Source of the DNA: Stenogyne calaminthoides
Taxonomy: Eukaryota; Streptophyta; Magnoliopsida; Lamiales; Lamiaceae
Direction of reading: 5' to 3'
Length of the DNA: 64,000 nucleotides
Assembly: GCA_037126765.1 (NCBI GenBank)
Contig: JBBCBC010000017.1
Span: forward strand, 20,575,916 to 20,639,915
Numbering within the stretch: position 1 is the first letter of the stretch; every line of letters begins with the position of its first letter. Below the pieces are notes generated by a model. It searched no databases and had not been told where the DNA came from. It saw only the letters and a list, made by a program, of their open reading frames with translations. Made by a program: the position numbers and the translations under genes. Positions 32,795 to 46,335 of this stretch are shown piece by piece.

Positions 32795-35700
32795 TTAGAT
32801 TTCATCAGTGGGCACTTCCAGATCAAACATTCCGAAGAATCTCTTCTTCAGCTCATTTCTTTCCCTGATGATGTCTGGACTGTTTCCAGTTAGGCCCAAC
32901 TGACCAGCGTACTGAGCAATTTCTTGCGTAATGGCTTTTTCATTTACCAAGCCATTACCAAGTCTCGGAGGAGGATAGGAATATGGACCGGGGGCTACTA
33001 TATGTGCTCCACCTTCATCCGCAAGGTTAATCCAGCTTTGTAGATACTTTGGATAAAAGGTGAGAAGATGTTCAATGAAAGCTTCGTTCTGGTCTGAGCC
33101 TTCCCTTCTCCATTCCCTGAGAACATCATAATTGAACCAAAAGGTTCTCTTCACTTCTTCCCACATGTCGTTGAGTTTAATGGGCATCCATTTATCAACA
33201 TGGGGCCACTTCAGCGCTTTCGATGTTCCCTTCCTCTTGCTCGCAAACTTTCTGAAGTCACTCCTTCGCTTCTGCTCTTCGTCTATCTTCTTTCTGATCA
33301 CAGAAGTTCCTGAGACTGAAGCAGTAGCTTTCTTAGCTTGTTCTTTTTGGAGTGTCATCAGAGCCTCTCTGGAGTTGAAGACTTTCTTCTGAGGTTGAGA
33401 CTCAGATTCTTCTGCGTCTTCCAGAATCAATTTTCTCTGGATTGGCTTAGAAGCCAAAGACGCTTGCTTACAAAGTTGAACAACGCCCAAGGCTTTCCTC
33501 TTCATAGGCGATTCAAAGACCACCGGGGCTTGTTCCAACCTTAGTTCTAAAGCTTTTCGGTTTCTCTCTTGCAACCTCAAGCTTGGTTTGCTCGTAAACT
33601 TCGAATGTAGACAAAGCTTCTCCACTTGAGCAAATTTCAACTTCTCAAAGAAGATCGACTTCTTTAAAGGCTTGGGCTAGATTGTACATTTCAAAGCATC
33701 TTTTCGAGCCTTCTTTTCCAAAGCACGTGCCATGAACTTCCCGAGGTCCAGACCTTCCCCCCCCTTCTTGCAACCGTAGTTTGGAAGAAGTCCGGAGAGA
33801 GTTGTGTCCATGTGATATCGTTCTTTGCTCACACGCCGGATCTCTCTCGCTAGCTGATCTTGCTCATCTTCCATTCTCCTAATGTGGTTTTTAGCCACGC
33901 AGCAGTTCTTCAGATATGTGGGCAACCGGCGGAGAGTGCATCTTTAAGCATCTGTCATCTTGGTCATGAGCATCGAGCTCATTTCCTCAAAGCAGATTTG
34001 ATCCAAGACCTCATTTTTTTCTCTGTTAGTTTCACCTCTAGAAATTCAATCGACTCTGGTGCTTTTGTTTCATTTCAAAGACTTAACTCTGCGTTGACTT
34101 CCTCCAACTTTTACATTCAAATTTTTTCTTCCATGGAGGTCATCCGAGTGGTCGAGTGTTTTGTATCCGCACGATTCAAGAATGGCTAAGTCCTTCCATT
34201 GTCCGAGCTTGATTGGCCAACGTTGCTTCCATCCGAGTAAGTTTGATCGACATTGGCTCAATCTTCTCAAGTTTCTCCATGACGGAGTGAGATCAATCTC
34301 GTGACCTCTTCGCGACTTTTCAGTCTTTGTTTGATCATCCCGAGCTCGGCTTCATCCCGAGCTCCGGTCTCCAATTGAGCCTCGGTCGATTATCGACATT
34401 TTTTAATTAAAGATAGTACTTTCAAGAACTCGCATAATTATTAATAAGCAAAAAGGTTTTGAAGAGTGCTAGCTTCGATCGAGGTTGATCACTACAAAAG
34501 TCTCTTTTTACATTTGAGATCGATCCTCTCAAGATCTCCCCTGTTGGTCCCCATCTCCATCTTTGGATTTGTCTCCGCTGCTCGGGGTAACAACCTCAGT
34601 TGCTTTCTTCTCAGCTAGCTTCCTCTGAACCAGCTCATCAAAATCGGAATTTTTCATCCGAGCTTTGTCTTCGAATCTGAGAAGTCGGTCGGGAAGGTCA
34701 TCTCCTCATTCCACCGTCTTCCCTCCGAATGTAGCAATATCAAGCATCTCGGGAAGAGTCGATTGAGGATATACTTCGTCGCCCTTAATCAAGAATATAT
34801 CTTGCGGAATCGGGGTATGAAATTTGAGCTCGAGGTATCGGTCAGGATGAACCGTTCCCCCCTTGCTCCTCCACTCGCCTTCTTTAGCCTCGCCCTTCTT
34901 CCACCTCGGGCTCTCTGGTTCAGTAGAAGCTTCGCTAAGGGATCAAGCATTATGTCTTTCGGGGAGCTCATCGAGTACATTTTGCTCCCGAGCCTCGATG
35001 AGTATCTGAAGCTTGTGCATTCAGTCCTCGGTTTGCATCGAGTGGGTTACGAGACTGGTGGCATTTCCTCGATATAGTCGAGTTGGCTCGTCGGTCTGAG
35101 AACTGCGCATCTTCTTGATTGACTCTGGTGGGCTCTTGATCTGAGACATCCGAGGTAGGCATCTCTGAGGTCTGAGCTCCTTTAAAAATTTCTGAGAAAT
35201 TTTATCCGGCGAAAGTGATGTCTCGAGCACCTCGGAGAAGACACTGCTCCTCCCGATCGATCTGTGTCCTTGAGATAACTGAGCGGCACTTGTAATGGTG
35301 AACTCGGCGGTTTGGCCCTCAGGTTGTCTCTCGCCGGACTCCTTTGCTACCATCGTCGGTGAGAACCACCAATCTTCTGCGCTTTGGGCGAGGTTCTTCG
35401 CTTCATTATTTTTTGCTCCTTGCTCCATTTTTGCCTCCAATGAGAACCTTCCCCGGGTTTGTTGGGTTTCTTTTCTCGGAAGTGCGCAGAAGGTGATTCT
35501 ACCTTCTTTTTCTTTTCCCTCGAATGGGCCCGCTTCTTCACATCGGTGGGCTTGAAGAGAATTTTGGATTTAGGGAATGGGGTTGAATTGGCGAAGATAT
35601 CCTCCTCCTCTCTCGCACGTCTCCAAAATATAGGCAATTTTTGTGGCATGGTGGATCTTGCCTTTCATCGTGATTTCCCCATTGACTCTTTTTATGATCT

Positions 35701-36256
35701 TGGCTTGTTCGACACCATCCGGACTAAGAATTTCAGCCAGTTGAAGTCGGTGGTGGGAGATGCCTCGATCGCCGCCATCAATCTCGAGCTTGGGGTACTA
35801 ACTGCTCAAAACTCCCCTTGAAGACTCATGACGCTCTTGCTCACAATATCCATCAAAGACACGATATTGTGGCTTTAGGTGCTTCTTATTCAAAGTTGCC
35901 TCAAACTTCACAGATTCTCGGTAATCCTATCTAGGTACTCTCGCTGCTTTTACCCGACATATACATCGCAGATCCTCTCCTCTATCACATAGCTCAAACA
36001 CATCATTGATTTTTAGGAACAATGTACATCTCCTCTCAAAATCGGCGTATTTAGATGAGTGCCCTAGATGAGATCTGGTAATCGAAGAGTGCATACAATC
36101 TTCTTCATCTATTTTCAAATTGCGGATGAATTCGATTACCTCTTTTTGCGAACTCTGGTCCGGGTTAAACATGACTAGATGGGTGAGTTTAGCCAGTCGG
36201 ATCATATGCAGAGCCTCCTCTTCTGGCTTTGAGTTGGTTGTGCTTTCAAGTGACAC
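32795..36256 (-). pseudogene. extra 3' coding region of element H (envelope-like position)
   Basis: Pieces in changing frames: 36256-35927 (N-terminal domain), 35440-35021 and 33925-33677 (charged, coiled-coil-like), and 33640-32795, a 281-codon open end. The last block has Lys/Arg-rich stretches, a K-R-K-G motif and a Trp-rich C-terminal domain (W-P-H-V-D-K-W, F-W-F-N-Y-D, Y-P-K-Y-L-Q-S-W). It corresponds in position and style to 14537-17666 of D, whose C-terminus also has a K-Y-L motif, but the two are diverged. No membrane segment is evident. 33930-35900 is badly broken. Confidence 0.6.
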
Positions 36257-36949
36257 AGTGAACTAGTACCATGGCTTATTGGTTATGGCTAATCTCTCGA
36301 ATACGGTTGGGGCCATTTTAGAATGTGATTGAAGAATATGAAGCTTTAGGGTTTTGCGATTTCTGGGCAAAGGGGATTTTAGTTACAGAGTATTTGGGAA
36401 CGAAGGGTTTGATAAAATTTTGGCTTGAATGGCTTAAAGAGGTATAAATAGCTTCAAGATCGTGGAGAATCGTGTTGGTTAGGTGAAAAGCAACGGTTGA
36501 GATTAATCACCGATTAATCGGGTATATGAATCGACGATCTCCGAAAAGTAAGCCGCCAAAATATCCTCTTTGGTCAATAATGTGGCAGAGCATTAAATGA
36601 CTGTTGTCCTTCTTTGGAATTTAAAACGATCCCGCCCAAAAACATTCCTCAGGTGTTTTGTATTTATTGCGAATGATTACTGAGTTTTACTTAAGCAATA
36701 AATGGATCACATGAGTCATTACCTCTTTAGACTAATTTCCCTCCATCAGTCTTATCGAAAATCGACCTTGATAAAATGTCAAGATAATATCGAAAAATCT
36801 TGAAAGGGTTCAAGATCTTATCGAAGTCTTGACCTTCAAGAATCTGAGTTTCCGAGACTCGATTCAAGATTTCCATTTTATCCTGAGTTTCTCAGTAGAG
36901 TTCTGAGAAAGCTTCATGCATCTGAAAATCTTCAATTTTCAGATTTACT

Positions 36950-38660
36950 TTATACACCTGGTTCTAACATCCCTAATTCAACTGAAAGTTCCTGAAATCT
37001 TGATTCAGCCAAAGGTTTAGTCAAGATATCAGCTCTTTGCCTATCAAGATGAATTTTCTCCATCCTTATGTCCTTTTTCTCGACATGATCTCTCGATGAA
37101 GTGATGTCGATATCCACATGCTTGCATCCGGTGTGCAATAACGGATTTTTTGTGAAATAGCAATGGCACTATTATTGTCACAAAATATTGGTACTTCATT
37201 GGCCACAACTTTATAATCCCTTAATTGTTGTATCGAGCCAAAAGAACCGAAAACAATGACTTCCTATGACCATGTATTCAACTTCGAGAGTCTTGGTTGC
37301 TACCGAGGTCATTTCTTTGAAAACCAAGATATCGGTTTGCTTCCTAGAAATTGACAAGTTCTGTTGTGGACTTTCGTCATTTCAAGAACCTCCATAGTCG
37401 AGATCCGAAAGTAACCAGTTAATTCAAGGTTATCATCAGCTGGATACCATAATCCTCTATTCACTGTGCCCTTAAGATATCTTAGTATCTTTTTGGCAGC
37501 CTCCATGTGACTAGTCTTAGGATTAGCTTGGTATCTTGCACATATCCCAACAAAGAAATGTTATATCCGCCTACTTTAACGTGAGATAGAGCAATGATCC
37601 AATGATTCCTCTATAATCAGTATGATTCACTGATTTGCCTTCTGAATCAGGATCCATCTTGTAGTTAGTATTCATAGGAATCCTAACTGAGTTGCAATTT
37701 TGTACACCATATTTGGCAATCAGATCTCTGGTGTACTTTGCCTGGTTGATGAATATTCCTTCCTTTGATTGTTTCACTTGAAGACCTAGAAAGAAATTCA
37801 TCTCTCCCATCATTGACATCTCGAACTTGCCTTTCATCAGTGTTGAAAACTTTTCACACAGCTGATGGTTTGGAGATCCAAAAATGATGTCATCAACATA
37901 TATATCGAAACCAAGAAGATATCTTCCCCATCCTCTATCCTGAACAGAGTTCTATCAGCTTGATTCCTTTGACAAAACCATGGTCAGTAAGAAACTGAGA
38001 AAGAGTATCATACCATGCTCTGGGTGCTTGCTTGAGACCATACAAGGCTTTTCTGAGCCTGTAAACTTGGTCATTCTGTTTGAAGCCAGGAGGTTGTTCC
38101 ACATAAACCTCTTCTTTAAGCACACCGTTCAGAAATGCACTTTTCACATCCATTTGATAGATCGTGAACTTCATGTGGGCAAAGATATGCAAGAAATAAT
38201 CTGATGGCTTCTAGTCTTGCAACAGGTGCAAAGGTTTCATCACAATCCAAGCCTTCTTCTTGGGAATATCCTTGTGCAACTAGCCTTGCCTTGTTTCTTA
38301 CAATGTTGTTGTTTTCATCTCTTTTATTCTTGAAAACCCACTTGGTTCCAATGACATTGTGCCTTTCAGTCTATCTACCAACTCCCATACTTCATTCCTT
38401 GAGAATTGATTCAAATTTCATCTTGCATAAGAAGAATCCAATAAGAATCTTGTAGAGCTTCATTAATCTCAAAGAGTTCTTTCTCCGATAGGAAAGCGAG
38501 AATAGTGCACTTTCACCATGGAACCTTCTTGTCTTAACACCTTCAGTTAGATCACCCACAATCTGACTTGTAGGATGACTATCTAACCATTTCCTTCTTG
38601 ATGTTCCCCCTTCAATAGTATCCTCAACATTTAAAATGTTAGGTTCAGTTAAATCAAGCA
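36950..38660 (-). pseudogene. RT and RNase H of element H
   Basis: Minus-strand order: integrase-RT linker (38661-38392); RT piece 38192-37935 with Y-Q-M-D-V-K-S-A-F-L-N-G and A-L-Y-G-L-K-Q-A-P-R-A-W-Y; Y-V-D-D region near 37895-37885; 37837-37571 with M-N-F-F-L-G-L-Q-V-K-Q and Y-R-G-I-I-G-S-L-L-Y-L-T; then 37506-37309 (connection, K-I-L-R-Y-L-K-G-T) and 37138-36950 (RNase H end, H-T-G-C-K-H-V-D and I-L-T-K-P-L-A-E). Frame changes separate all blocks. Confidence 0.82.
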
Positions 38661-38999
38661 AACTCAGGGAACAACGAGAAAAGGAGAAAGTGAATCATCT
38701 TCCTCAGGGGAAATTCTATTCAGAACATTGTCAGAGACATTTATTCCCCTTTGGTTGATAGATTCAGAATTTGCCTCAGCTGTGACCACATCTTCATTGG
38801 CATCACATACCTGAGTCTGAACTGGTGTCTGTTCAGATTGGTCACCTTTGGAGTGTTGGTTTTCCTGAGTTTCACCATCCCGATTTCCATTCCGAACTTT
38901 TTATTCGAGTCCGAGTCACCCAATCATAGAAAGTGACCGACTCTTCTTTTTCTGGTTCAAGTGGATAATTTATCTTTTTGTTTCGGGCTTAATCGGTGA

Positions 39000-39790
39000 T
39001 CCTCTTAGTCGGGTTCATCTCAAGATCATGTTCTGTTTCTTCCGAACACAAATAGTTTCATCAAAAAACAACATGAGGTGTTTCCTCCAATAAGAGTCCT
39101 ACGGTTGTAAACTCGAAAGCTTTTTATTGACTTGAGAATATCCTAAGAATATTCCTTCATCGACTTTACTATCAAAAAAGTTTTCAACTGATCTTTACCA
39201 TTATTGTGTATGAAACACTTGCAACCAAACACACGAAAAAGAAAGAAACAAGAGGCTTCCTTTCATTCCAAAGCTCATAAGGTGTTTTGCCTTGACTCTT
39301 GGTCAAGATGGATCTATTCTGTGAGTAGCATGCAAGTGTTGACGACTTCAAACCAAAAATCTTTTAGGAATATCACCAATTTATCATTGTCCTTTGCAAA
39401 CTTCTTTTTCGAGTCCTGTTCCTTCTTTTCAAAGAACAACATTTTGTTGATGGGTCCTTCTGTTGATGTTTCATGAGAAATTCCATTTCTTTGCACAATA
39501 ATCGATATGATATGATTTATAAATTCGGGTTCCTTTGTCGATCGATTTTGACCACACTCGATTCTTCTCAATATCGAGCCTTTTCAAGAACTCTGGCGAG
39601 CTTTTATTCGAGTCTCTTTCTTCTTGAGTAAGAATATGACCCAAGTATATCTCGAGTAGTCATCAATTACTACCAATGTGTATTTCCTGCCATTAGTGCT
39701 CACAGTGTTATAGGACCAAAAAGATCCATATGAAGTAATCAAGTATTCTTTCAAGAGAAACCTCAACTTTACTTTTTAAATGATGCTTTA
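39000..39790 (-). pseudogene. integrase of element H (heavily broken)
   Basis: The best piece is 39766-39584, with the integrase core text G-R-K-Y-T-L-V-V-I-D-D-Y-S-R-Y-T-W-V-I-F-L. Below it (39571-39000) only traces of the second Asp region and the C-terminal S-T-E-G-P-I-N-K-M-type text remain in mixed frames. The pre-integrase zinc motif lies just upstream in 39769-40284. Confidence 0.65.
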
Positions 39791-40330
39791 ACTGTTTTGC
39801 CTTTTTCGCATGCATCACAAATATGTTCCTTACTGAACACTTTGTTAGGTAACCCTCTTACAAGAGCTAATCTTGCAAGCTTGTTCAGGGTTTTGAAATT
39901 GAGGTGATTCATTCTTTTATGCCATAACCAACTAGTATCTGTGGAACTTTTAGCAACTAAACATGTATCTTTAGGAGTTGAACTCCAATCAGCAAGATAC
40001 ACATTCCCTTTTCTTGTACCAGTCAGTAGTATTTTCTGTGATGTAACATCTTTCACAAAACATAAGTTCTTGGAGAACTCAACATTAAAACCTTTATCAC
40101 AGAATTGGCTAATTGAAAGCAAGTTATGCTTCAATCCAGATACATATGAAACACCATGGATATGAACTGAGTCGATTTCCAAAGTTCCATATCCTTCAGT
40201 TTGTCCCTTGGAGTTATCTCCAAAAGTGATCTGTGGGCCTCTTTGTTCAACATAGTCACTGAGTATCTTCTTGTATCCTGTCATATGTCTTGAACATCCA
40301 ACGCCAAGATACCATATATCGGGGAGCTTT
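39769..40330 (-). pseudogene. protease and pre-integrase of element H
   Basis: Open frame 40284-39769 (171 codons), starting inside the protease motif C-S-R-H-M-T-G. It continues with the flap, L-K-H-N-L-L-S-I-S-Q-F-C, L-W-H-K-R-M-N-H-L-N and the zinc motif C-D-A-C-E-K-G-K. Just upstream (about 40285-40325) the text reads W-Y-L-G-V-G-C-S-R-H-M-T-G where the family has D-S-G, so the catalytic aspartate is missing. Confidence 0.8.
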
Positions 40331-40479
40331 TTTCATCTCTCGCTCATCGATTGCCATGTGATTTTTAGTCGATTCGGTGCCCTTGTTTTTCCTCCGAAAA
40401 ACAATTTAATTCTTAGGTACCCAATTTGTGTAGGGTCCTACAAGGGTTTGTACCTTTAGGGATCCAAATCGCCTAACAA

Positions 40480-42798
40480 CTCTAATCACTTTAGAGTGGC
40501 CGATCGTCTTCCATAAACATCTACATACACATTTACTACTCGGGTGCCTTAGCAGTTTTCACGTGTATAGTCTTTGCCGCCTTAGCATGAACATGGGCTT
40601 TTGAATTCTTCTTTGGTTTAAGCCTTTTGTTCCATTGCTTTGGCTTTTGTGCAGCTGGTCTGAATCTTTGTTGACTTGGGTTCAGGTAACCTTTACCCTT
40701 AGGCAAGTGGGGTTTAGGTTGCCTGTATTGAAATATGGGTCTTTCAAGATATTGAGGACTTGGTCTCTTCGGTTGAGAATATCTCTGCCGAAAGTGTTTC
40801 TCTTCTAAAGATTCCTCCGATGGTTGGTGTAGATCCTTTCAAGTTTGCATTCTTAGCCCGAGGCTTTTGAAGTACTTGTTCGAAATTTTCAATCGATCGC
40901 CTTTCGGGTTTTCTAGCCTTCACCGAGGTTTGGGCTTTCTAACCCGATCATTCGGTTTCATCAAACCATAGGTCCTTTTTCCTTGTCTACAACCTTGGGC
41001 ATTACTTGGGTTTGAAGTGTAGGTGCAATTGGTTTTACAAAGATTGTCTTCTTGCTACTTGATGCAAAGATTCGAGATGACCTTGTGAGGTTCCCTGGAA
41101 TGAATCCCAATCCATTTTTTATAGTGGCGGATCTCTGGTAACTCTGAATTTCATCTATTACTTTAGATGCATTATTCAATAGAGTTAACTTCTTACATGC
41201 ACTATCCTCACGATTCTGTAGAGTTTCATGCTTCTCGAGAGGTCATTGAACTTAGTTACGATTAATTTGAATTTCTTGATTGGATTTCTCTAGCTTTTTC
41301 GATTAGGGTCTCTATCAACTTCTCTTTTCTCGAGAGTTGTACTTTCAGAACATCCATTCATCGGTAGCTCCATAAATTGAGAAGTGATTTCGGTTTTGCT
41401 AGAGTCTTTCCATTTTAGATTTTCAAAGATTCAAGACCTTTATTCGCTCTTGAGTTTTATTTAGCGATCCTTGCAAAAACAAAGATAGTCCTTCATCGAT
41501 TCTCAAAAGAATCCATCAGTCAAAATGATATTTTTTTTTGGAACTTGAAAACTCTTGTGCTAGTGTAGGAGCAACAACAGAGACGTAAGAGTTTACCTCC
41601 TCAATGGCCATCGACGGATGTCATCACTTTCCTTTGTCGAGAATATCTCATCCGAAGAGCTAGATTCCTCTTGAGTGTTCTTCTTCTGCAACCATGGCCT
41701 TTTTGCTTGAGAACTTCTGGTCTCCTTTAGCTTGTCTTTCTCTTCTCTCCTTAGCACTCAATTCTGGACAATCATACTGGAAGTAACCTTTCTTCGACAA
41801 TTATAGCATCTGTTGGCATCATCATCCCGATCATTTTCTTCTTTGGACTTGGAGTCCTTCTTTTCGGATGAAGATCCTTCAAATTTTCGAGTCCTTCTTC
41901 TTCTCGGTTGATCCGTCCTCGGGTTTCTTACGGTACTGTAGTTCTGTAAAAAGCTTTTGTATTTTCCAAATCTATTATTAAGTCTGTCAAACCTCCTTGC
42001 CATCAGTGCTAGCTTTTCCTCAAGCTCATCCTAATGTTTGGCATGGGGGTTCTCAGACTCTTTAGTTTTACAGTTTTTATCTTTGGCTTTTAAAGCCACA
42101 TTCTTACTTGATGAAGAATCACCTTTGCTGTCAGCCTTTTTGGATTTCTTATCAATTACAAATTCATAAGGCTTTTTTCGGAGAAGACTTGTTGGTATGG
42201 CATTGAACTAATGTTCTTGGTGTTTTCAATCACCCCTTGCATGAATATCCCATTTCTTAGAAAGACCTCTAAGAATTTTCAATGCCACTTCTCTTTGTGG
42301 ATATTTCTTTCCAAGTGCATTTAGATCATTCATGATGCTAGTGAATCTGACTTCCAATTTGTCTATTGATTCACCATCATCCATTTCAAAACTGTCAAAC
42401 TTTCCAATTGCCACTGAAAGTTTGTTTTCTTTTATATGATCTGTGCCTTGGCACATAACAGCTAGTGTATCCCATATCTCTTTAGCAGTATTACAGTGAG
42501 AGATCATTCCCATCACACCATCATCAATTGTACTGTATAGTGTGTCTTTTGCAATGTAGTCTAGATTGACTAACTTTCTCTCCTCAGGAGTTAGTTGGTC
42601 ATCAGACTTAGGAAATTCTGCTCTAGGATCAATTCTCTCTTCTTCTGTAATTCTGGGATTCACCACAGTAAATTTGAATGGTCCTTGAGAAACCACTCTC
42701 CACATACGCTCATGTTTAGAATACAGATGAGCCTGCATTCTCAGTCTCCATAGATCATAGTTCTCTAATGGAGAACATGGGAAGTTTTTAGAAGACAT
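40480..42798 (-). pseudogene. gag of element H
   Basis: Start ATG at 42798 downstream of the PBS. The first 190 codons (to 42226) are an intact UBN2-type gag domain (D-L-W-R-L-R-M-Q-A-H, A-K-E-I-W-D-T-L, L-G-K-K-Y-P-Q-R). The frame then breaks. 42003-41758 holds an Arg-rich stretch and a zinc knuckle that has lost its His/Cys half (C-Y-N-C-R-R-K only). 41179-40961 and the DNA down to 40480 give Lys/Gln/Pro-rich tail pieces in several frames. Confidence 0.78.
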
Positions 42799-42914
42799 TT
42801 TTCTGATCTTTTGAAAATAAAAAATTTCAAAGAAATAAGATGGGTTCGGATAGACCACAAGTATTTTTGAAAATAAAACTTTGGTCAACACAAAGAGTGG
42901 TCAAGTTGAACCAC

Positions 42915-42927
42915 TGCTCTGATACCA
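42915..42927 (-). promoter_or_regulatory. primer-binding site of element H
   Basis: TGGTATCAGAGCA on the minus strand, two bases from the LTR end; initiator tRNA-Met type. Confidence 0.87.
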
Positions 42928-42929
42928 CT

Positions 42930-44944
42930 TGTAGGTCCCGGTGAAAACGAGTCTTACACGTGTATGGGGGGGGAATACACGTGTTCAGTATTTTTAAAAC
43001 TTTTTCTTCGAGGTCACTTTGGGTCGATAATCACGAAGGTTAGGTTTCGAGAAGCCACAGATCGCTCGAGTCAAAGTTCATCGAGACAGTGATCCCGAAG
43101 TCGCTTTCAGATACCTCGGATAATCCCAACCGAGTCACGAGTGTCGAGAGATCCCGAGTTGCTTGGATCGGATAACTAACTTTATGAATCCTCGGAAAGA
43201 GAGTTCGGTTTGGTAACTATCTCGTTCTAGCTACTCGATCGTCTTGGAATGGTTGGCCCTTAGTTTATACTCTCGTTTTAAGCTTTCTTTGAAAACCTTC
43301 CCCTTATGAAATAGTGATTAGGCCGTGATTCACTTATGCAACTTCGATTGGGTTGATTCCAACCGAATATCGATGAAAAGTATGCTTTTAAAATCAAGTT
43401 AATGCAACAGTTAAGCACAGATAAGGAAAGCAATAAAGAACACAGCAGTTATAGTGGTTCAGAGACTCAAGCTCCTACATCCACTCTCCCTGACTCTTCA
43501 AAGAAATTCACTATCAACTTCTGAGCTTTCTAACTACCTCGTAGTTTACTTACTCAACTCGGCCCTGAGTTTTCTGACTACTCCACGTAGTTTACTTACT
43601 CAACCCAACCTTGAGTTTTCTGACTACCTCCGTAGTTTACTTACTCAATCACACACAAGCTTTCAGACTACCCCTGTAGCTTACTAACTTCTCCTCTAGA
43701 GTTTTCTGACTACTCCGCGTAGTTTACTAACTCTTTACAACACTACTCACCAACAAACACACTCCAACTAACTTCTCAAGGGTTTGGGGTTTCTTGGTTG
43801 GTTTCCAACTAGGATGAGATATCCTTTACAATGAAGCACAATGCAAAGGGTTAGGATATCTCGACTAAGCTTTGGATAAATCTTATCAAGCTAGGCTTAG
43901 TCAAGTGAGCTCTCTTCAATATAGAAGCACTTGGGAAATTCAAGGTATTTCGAGTGCTTTAACTTTTGCAAGAATAAGTTTGAGCTCTTGAGTTGCGTAT
44001 AAATTTCCCGTAACCTTACAATGTAGAGGGTCATCAGTATTTATAGGCATACACCAAGGTTACTCTTGAAAACTATCCGTTGGAGAGATAGCTTCGTGAG
44101 TTCCCTCTTATGGTGTGTGAAAGCGGTTATATTTAGAGTTTGACACTCCCTAACACGTTTTTTAGGCAATAGCCTTTCATGTAGCCGGTCTTCACTTTTT
44201 GCGATCGGAACTTTCGTGACATCGACATCTTTTCAGCGGCTTGTCATCCGTCGATTGTCAAGATGGCATGTCGTCTCCCTCTTTTTGACTTTTGTCTCCA
44301 GTAAAAGGTAGACACTTTAAACGGCTCTTTTGGTTACAAACTCTGAGTTTGATATAACCTTAACAACAACGACTTAGTTCTTTTATGCGCATTTGAATGT
44401 CTTGGCAATATCTAACTTTCTAAGGCATCGCGTTTTTTCTCAAGATTGCATCCTTGGATAGATATATTTGATTGCCTCGGAACATTCGGGTTCATCTCGA
44501 GCATTCAAGACATCATCGAAGTCTTGAAATTACGTGCTTTTCAAAGATTAATGATCTTCGATACTCGATCTTGATCTTGTGTCTTTGATTCTTACGAGTC
44601 TTGAGGTCTTTCGAGTCGTCGGGATCTTTCGAGTCTTGATTTATCTTGACCGATATACCGAAGTCTTCATCCGAAGTCTTGAGTTCTCGTTTTTCATCGA
44701 AGTCTTGAGACTTGATTTCATCTTGAAAACAAAGTATCTTGAAACATATCTTGAGTTCTTCAGAGTCTTCAGAACCTATCCTGAACTATATCTGCTGATT
44801 ATACATTTTGCAGATAACATCCTGAATACTCTAAAAACTGAATCCTGACTCAACTATCAAGATCATTCTGAACATGTCATACTTTAGGGGTTTTGGGATC
44901 TTAATCAAAATCATATAATCTTTTATTAAATTCATCTCCCAACA
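42930..44944 (-). repeat. 5' LTR of element H
   Basis: 2015 bp, collinear with 30406-32434, with the same promoter boxes and the same GTAGTTTACTTACTCAAC tandem units (about 43540-43740). Confidence 0.9.
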
Positions 44945-46258
44945 ACATGATTATCATTAGCAAACTGAGAAACACTGAGCAATGTTTTCTTAATATGAGG
45001 AACACGAAGCAAGTTTTTGAGTAAGAAAGAGTTTGAATTATTAGAATTAGGCACAGTCATAATTGAAGAACCAAGGTGAGATATGTGCAAACCTGTACCA
45101 TTCCCCATGTGCACCCTATCAGTACCATGATACTCAGAGCCCAAGCTTAGATTGTTCACATCAAAAGTCACATAACTTGATGCACCAGAATCAGGATACC
45201 ATGAACTTTCAATGGTAGAATCTCCTCCATCAAAGCTAGCTGAGTTCACTGAAGGCTGATATGGCCTCTGATTGATGTTGTTTGATTGTTGTTGATGATG
45301 GTTGTTCTGATTCTGGTTGTGAGAGGGAGGCACATAATCAAGATTGGCTCTATAGAAGCATTTCTCTACAGTGTGGTTATTTCTGTAACAAATCTGACAT
45401 CTAGGTCCATTAGACCTTCCACCACCTCTTCCTTTCTGAAATCCTCCTCTAAAGGATGTTCTTCCACCCCTATTGCTATTATTGCCACCACCTCTTCCAG
45501 AATAAGTGTTGTTTAATCCAGATTTGTTGTTCCCTTGAGTAGTAAGCTTCACAGAAGGAGTAGATCCATCTGTGCTAAAAGAGGTGTACAATGCTTTCTA
45601 ATCTAGCCTCAAAGGTCAGCAACAATGAACTTATCTCAACAACAGTAATAGGTTCAAATCTAGTGCTAATAAAGACCATAACAGGATTATACTCAACCCT
45701 TAAACCAGTCATTATGTAAAGCAGATGATCTTCATCAGTAACCCTATGGCCAGATGCATTCAAAATATCACAGCAACCCTTAATTTTGTTCAATAATCCC
45801 TCATAGACATAGATCATTTCTTAATGTTTTGTAACTGTTGCTTATACTGCATGATCTTAGCTCTAGATTGACTAGAAAAATCAGATTCCAACCTTTCCCA
45901 AATTTCTTTTGCAGTAGTCAAGCCTACTGTGCTAATGAGTAAGCTTTCAGAAATAGATCCTAGCAACCAAGATGCAAGTAACTGATCATGCTTGTTCCAT
46001 GTTAAAAAAATCAGGATTAACATTACATTCTCCTTCTTCAATGCTTTCAAGAAACTCCGGTGGGCAAATCTTCTTTCCAGTTAGATAACCTTCCAGCCCA
46101 TGGTCTTTCACTCCAGCTAGAACTTGCTGCCTCCACATGAGATAATTATTCTCTGTGAGTTTCACAACAATTATTTGATGGAATGGTATGTGAAAGGAAG
46201 ATTGTGAGGATAGAAAAGACACTCCATCTGATCTGGAGTTTTCTGATGTATTAGCCAT
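44945..46258 (-). pseudogene. gag and protease of Copia G
   Basis: Start ATG at 46258. First piece 46258-45986 (W-R-Q-Q-V-L-A-G-V, the gag N-terminal domain), broken at a run of seven A near 46005. Then 46050-45814 (A-K-E-I-W-E-R-L) and 45817-45575. Then 45591-44932 has a Gly/Arg/Asn-rich stretch, a perfect CX2CX4HX4C zinc knuckle at 45358-45399, a Gln/Asn-rich linker and the protease D-S-G-A-S-S. Three frameshifts. The protease is cut by the insertion of H. Confidence 0.85.
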
Positions 46259-46320
46259 AATTATAAGCTAGAAAGGGTGCAAATCGAAAGAGGAAAGGCA
46301 CAGAGGCTGCAGTTTAACCT

Positions 46321-46335
46321 GCAGCTCTGATACCA
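46321..46335 (-). promoter_or_regulatory. primer-binding site of Copia G
   Basis: TGGTATCAGAGCTGC on the minus strand, directly at the LTR end; a standard initiator-tRNA-Met site. Confidence 0.87.

Larger units (their letters stand above)
30406..44944 (-). mobile_element. Sirevirus-like copia element H (14.5 kb)
   Basis: LTRs 30406-32434 and 42930-44944, flanked by the 5-bp duplication ACATG (30401-30405 and 44945-44949). On the minus strand the order is PBS, gag, protease, integrase, RT, RNase H, an extra 3' coding region, polypurine tract, LTR, the same plan as D. LTR ends are TGTTGGGAGATG and ACCTACA (minus strand). Coding parts are broken in many places. The two LTRs differ at many positions, often as CAG/CTG against CGG/CCG or CG. 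Confidence 0.92.

Noticed and set aside
34763..35821. Plus-strand frames of 86-120 codons inside element H
   Set aside because: Antisense to the extra 3' ORF of H. The charged low-complexity text is the complement of its Glu/Lys-rich region.
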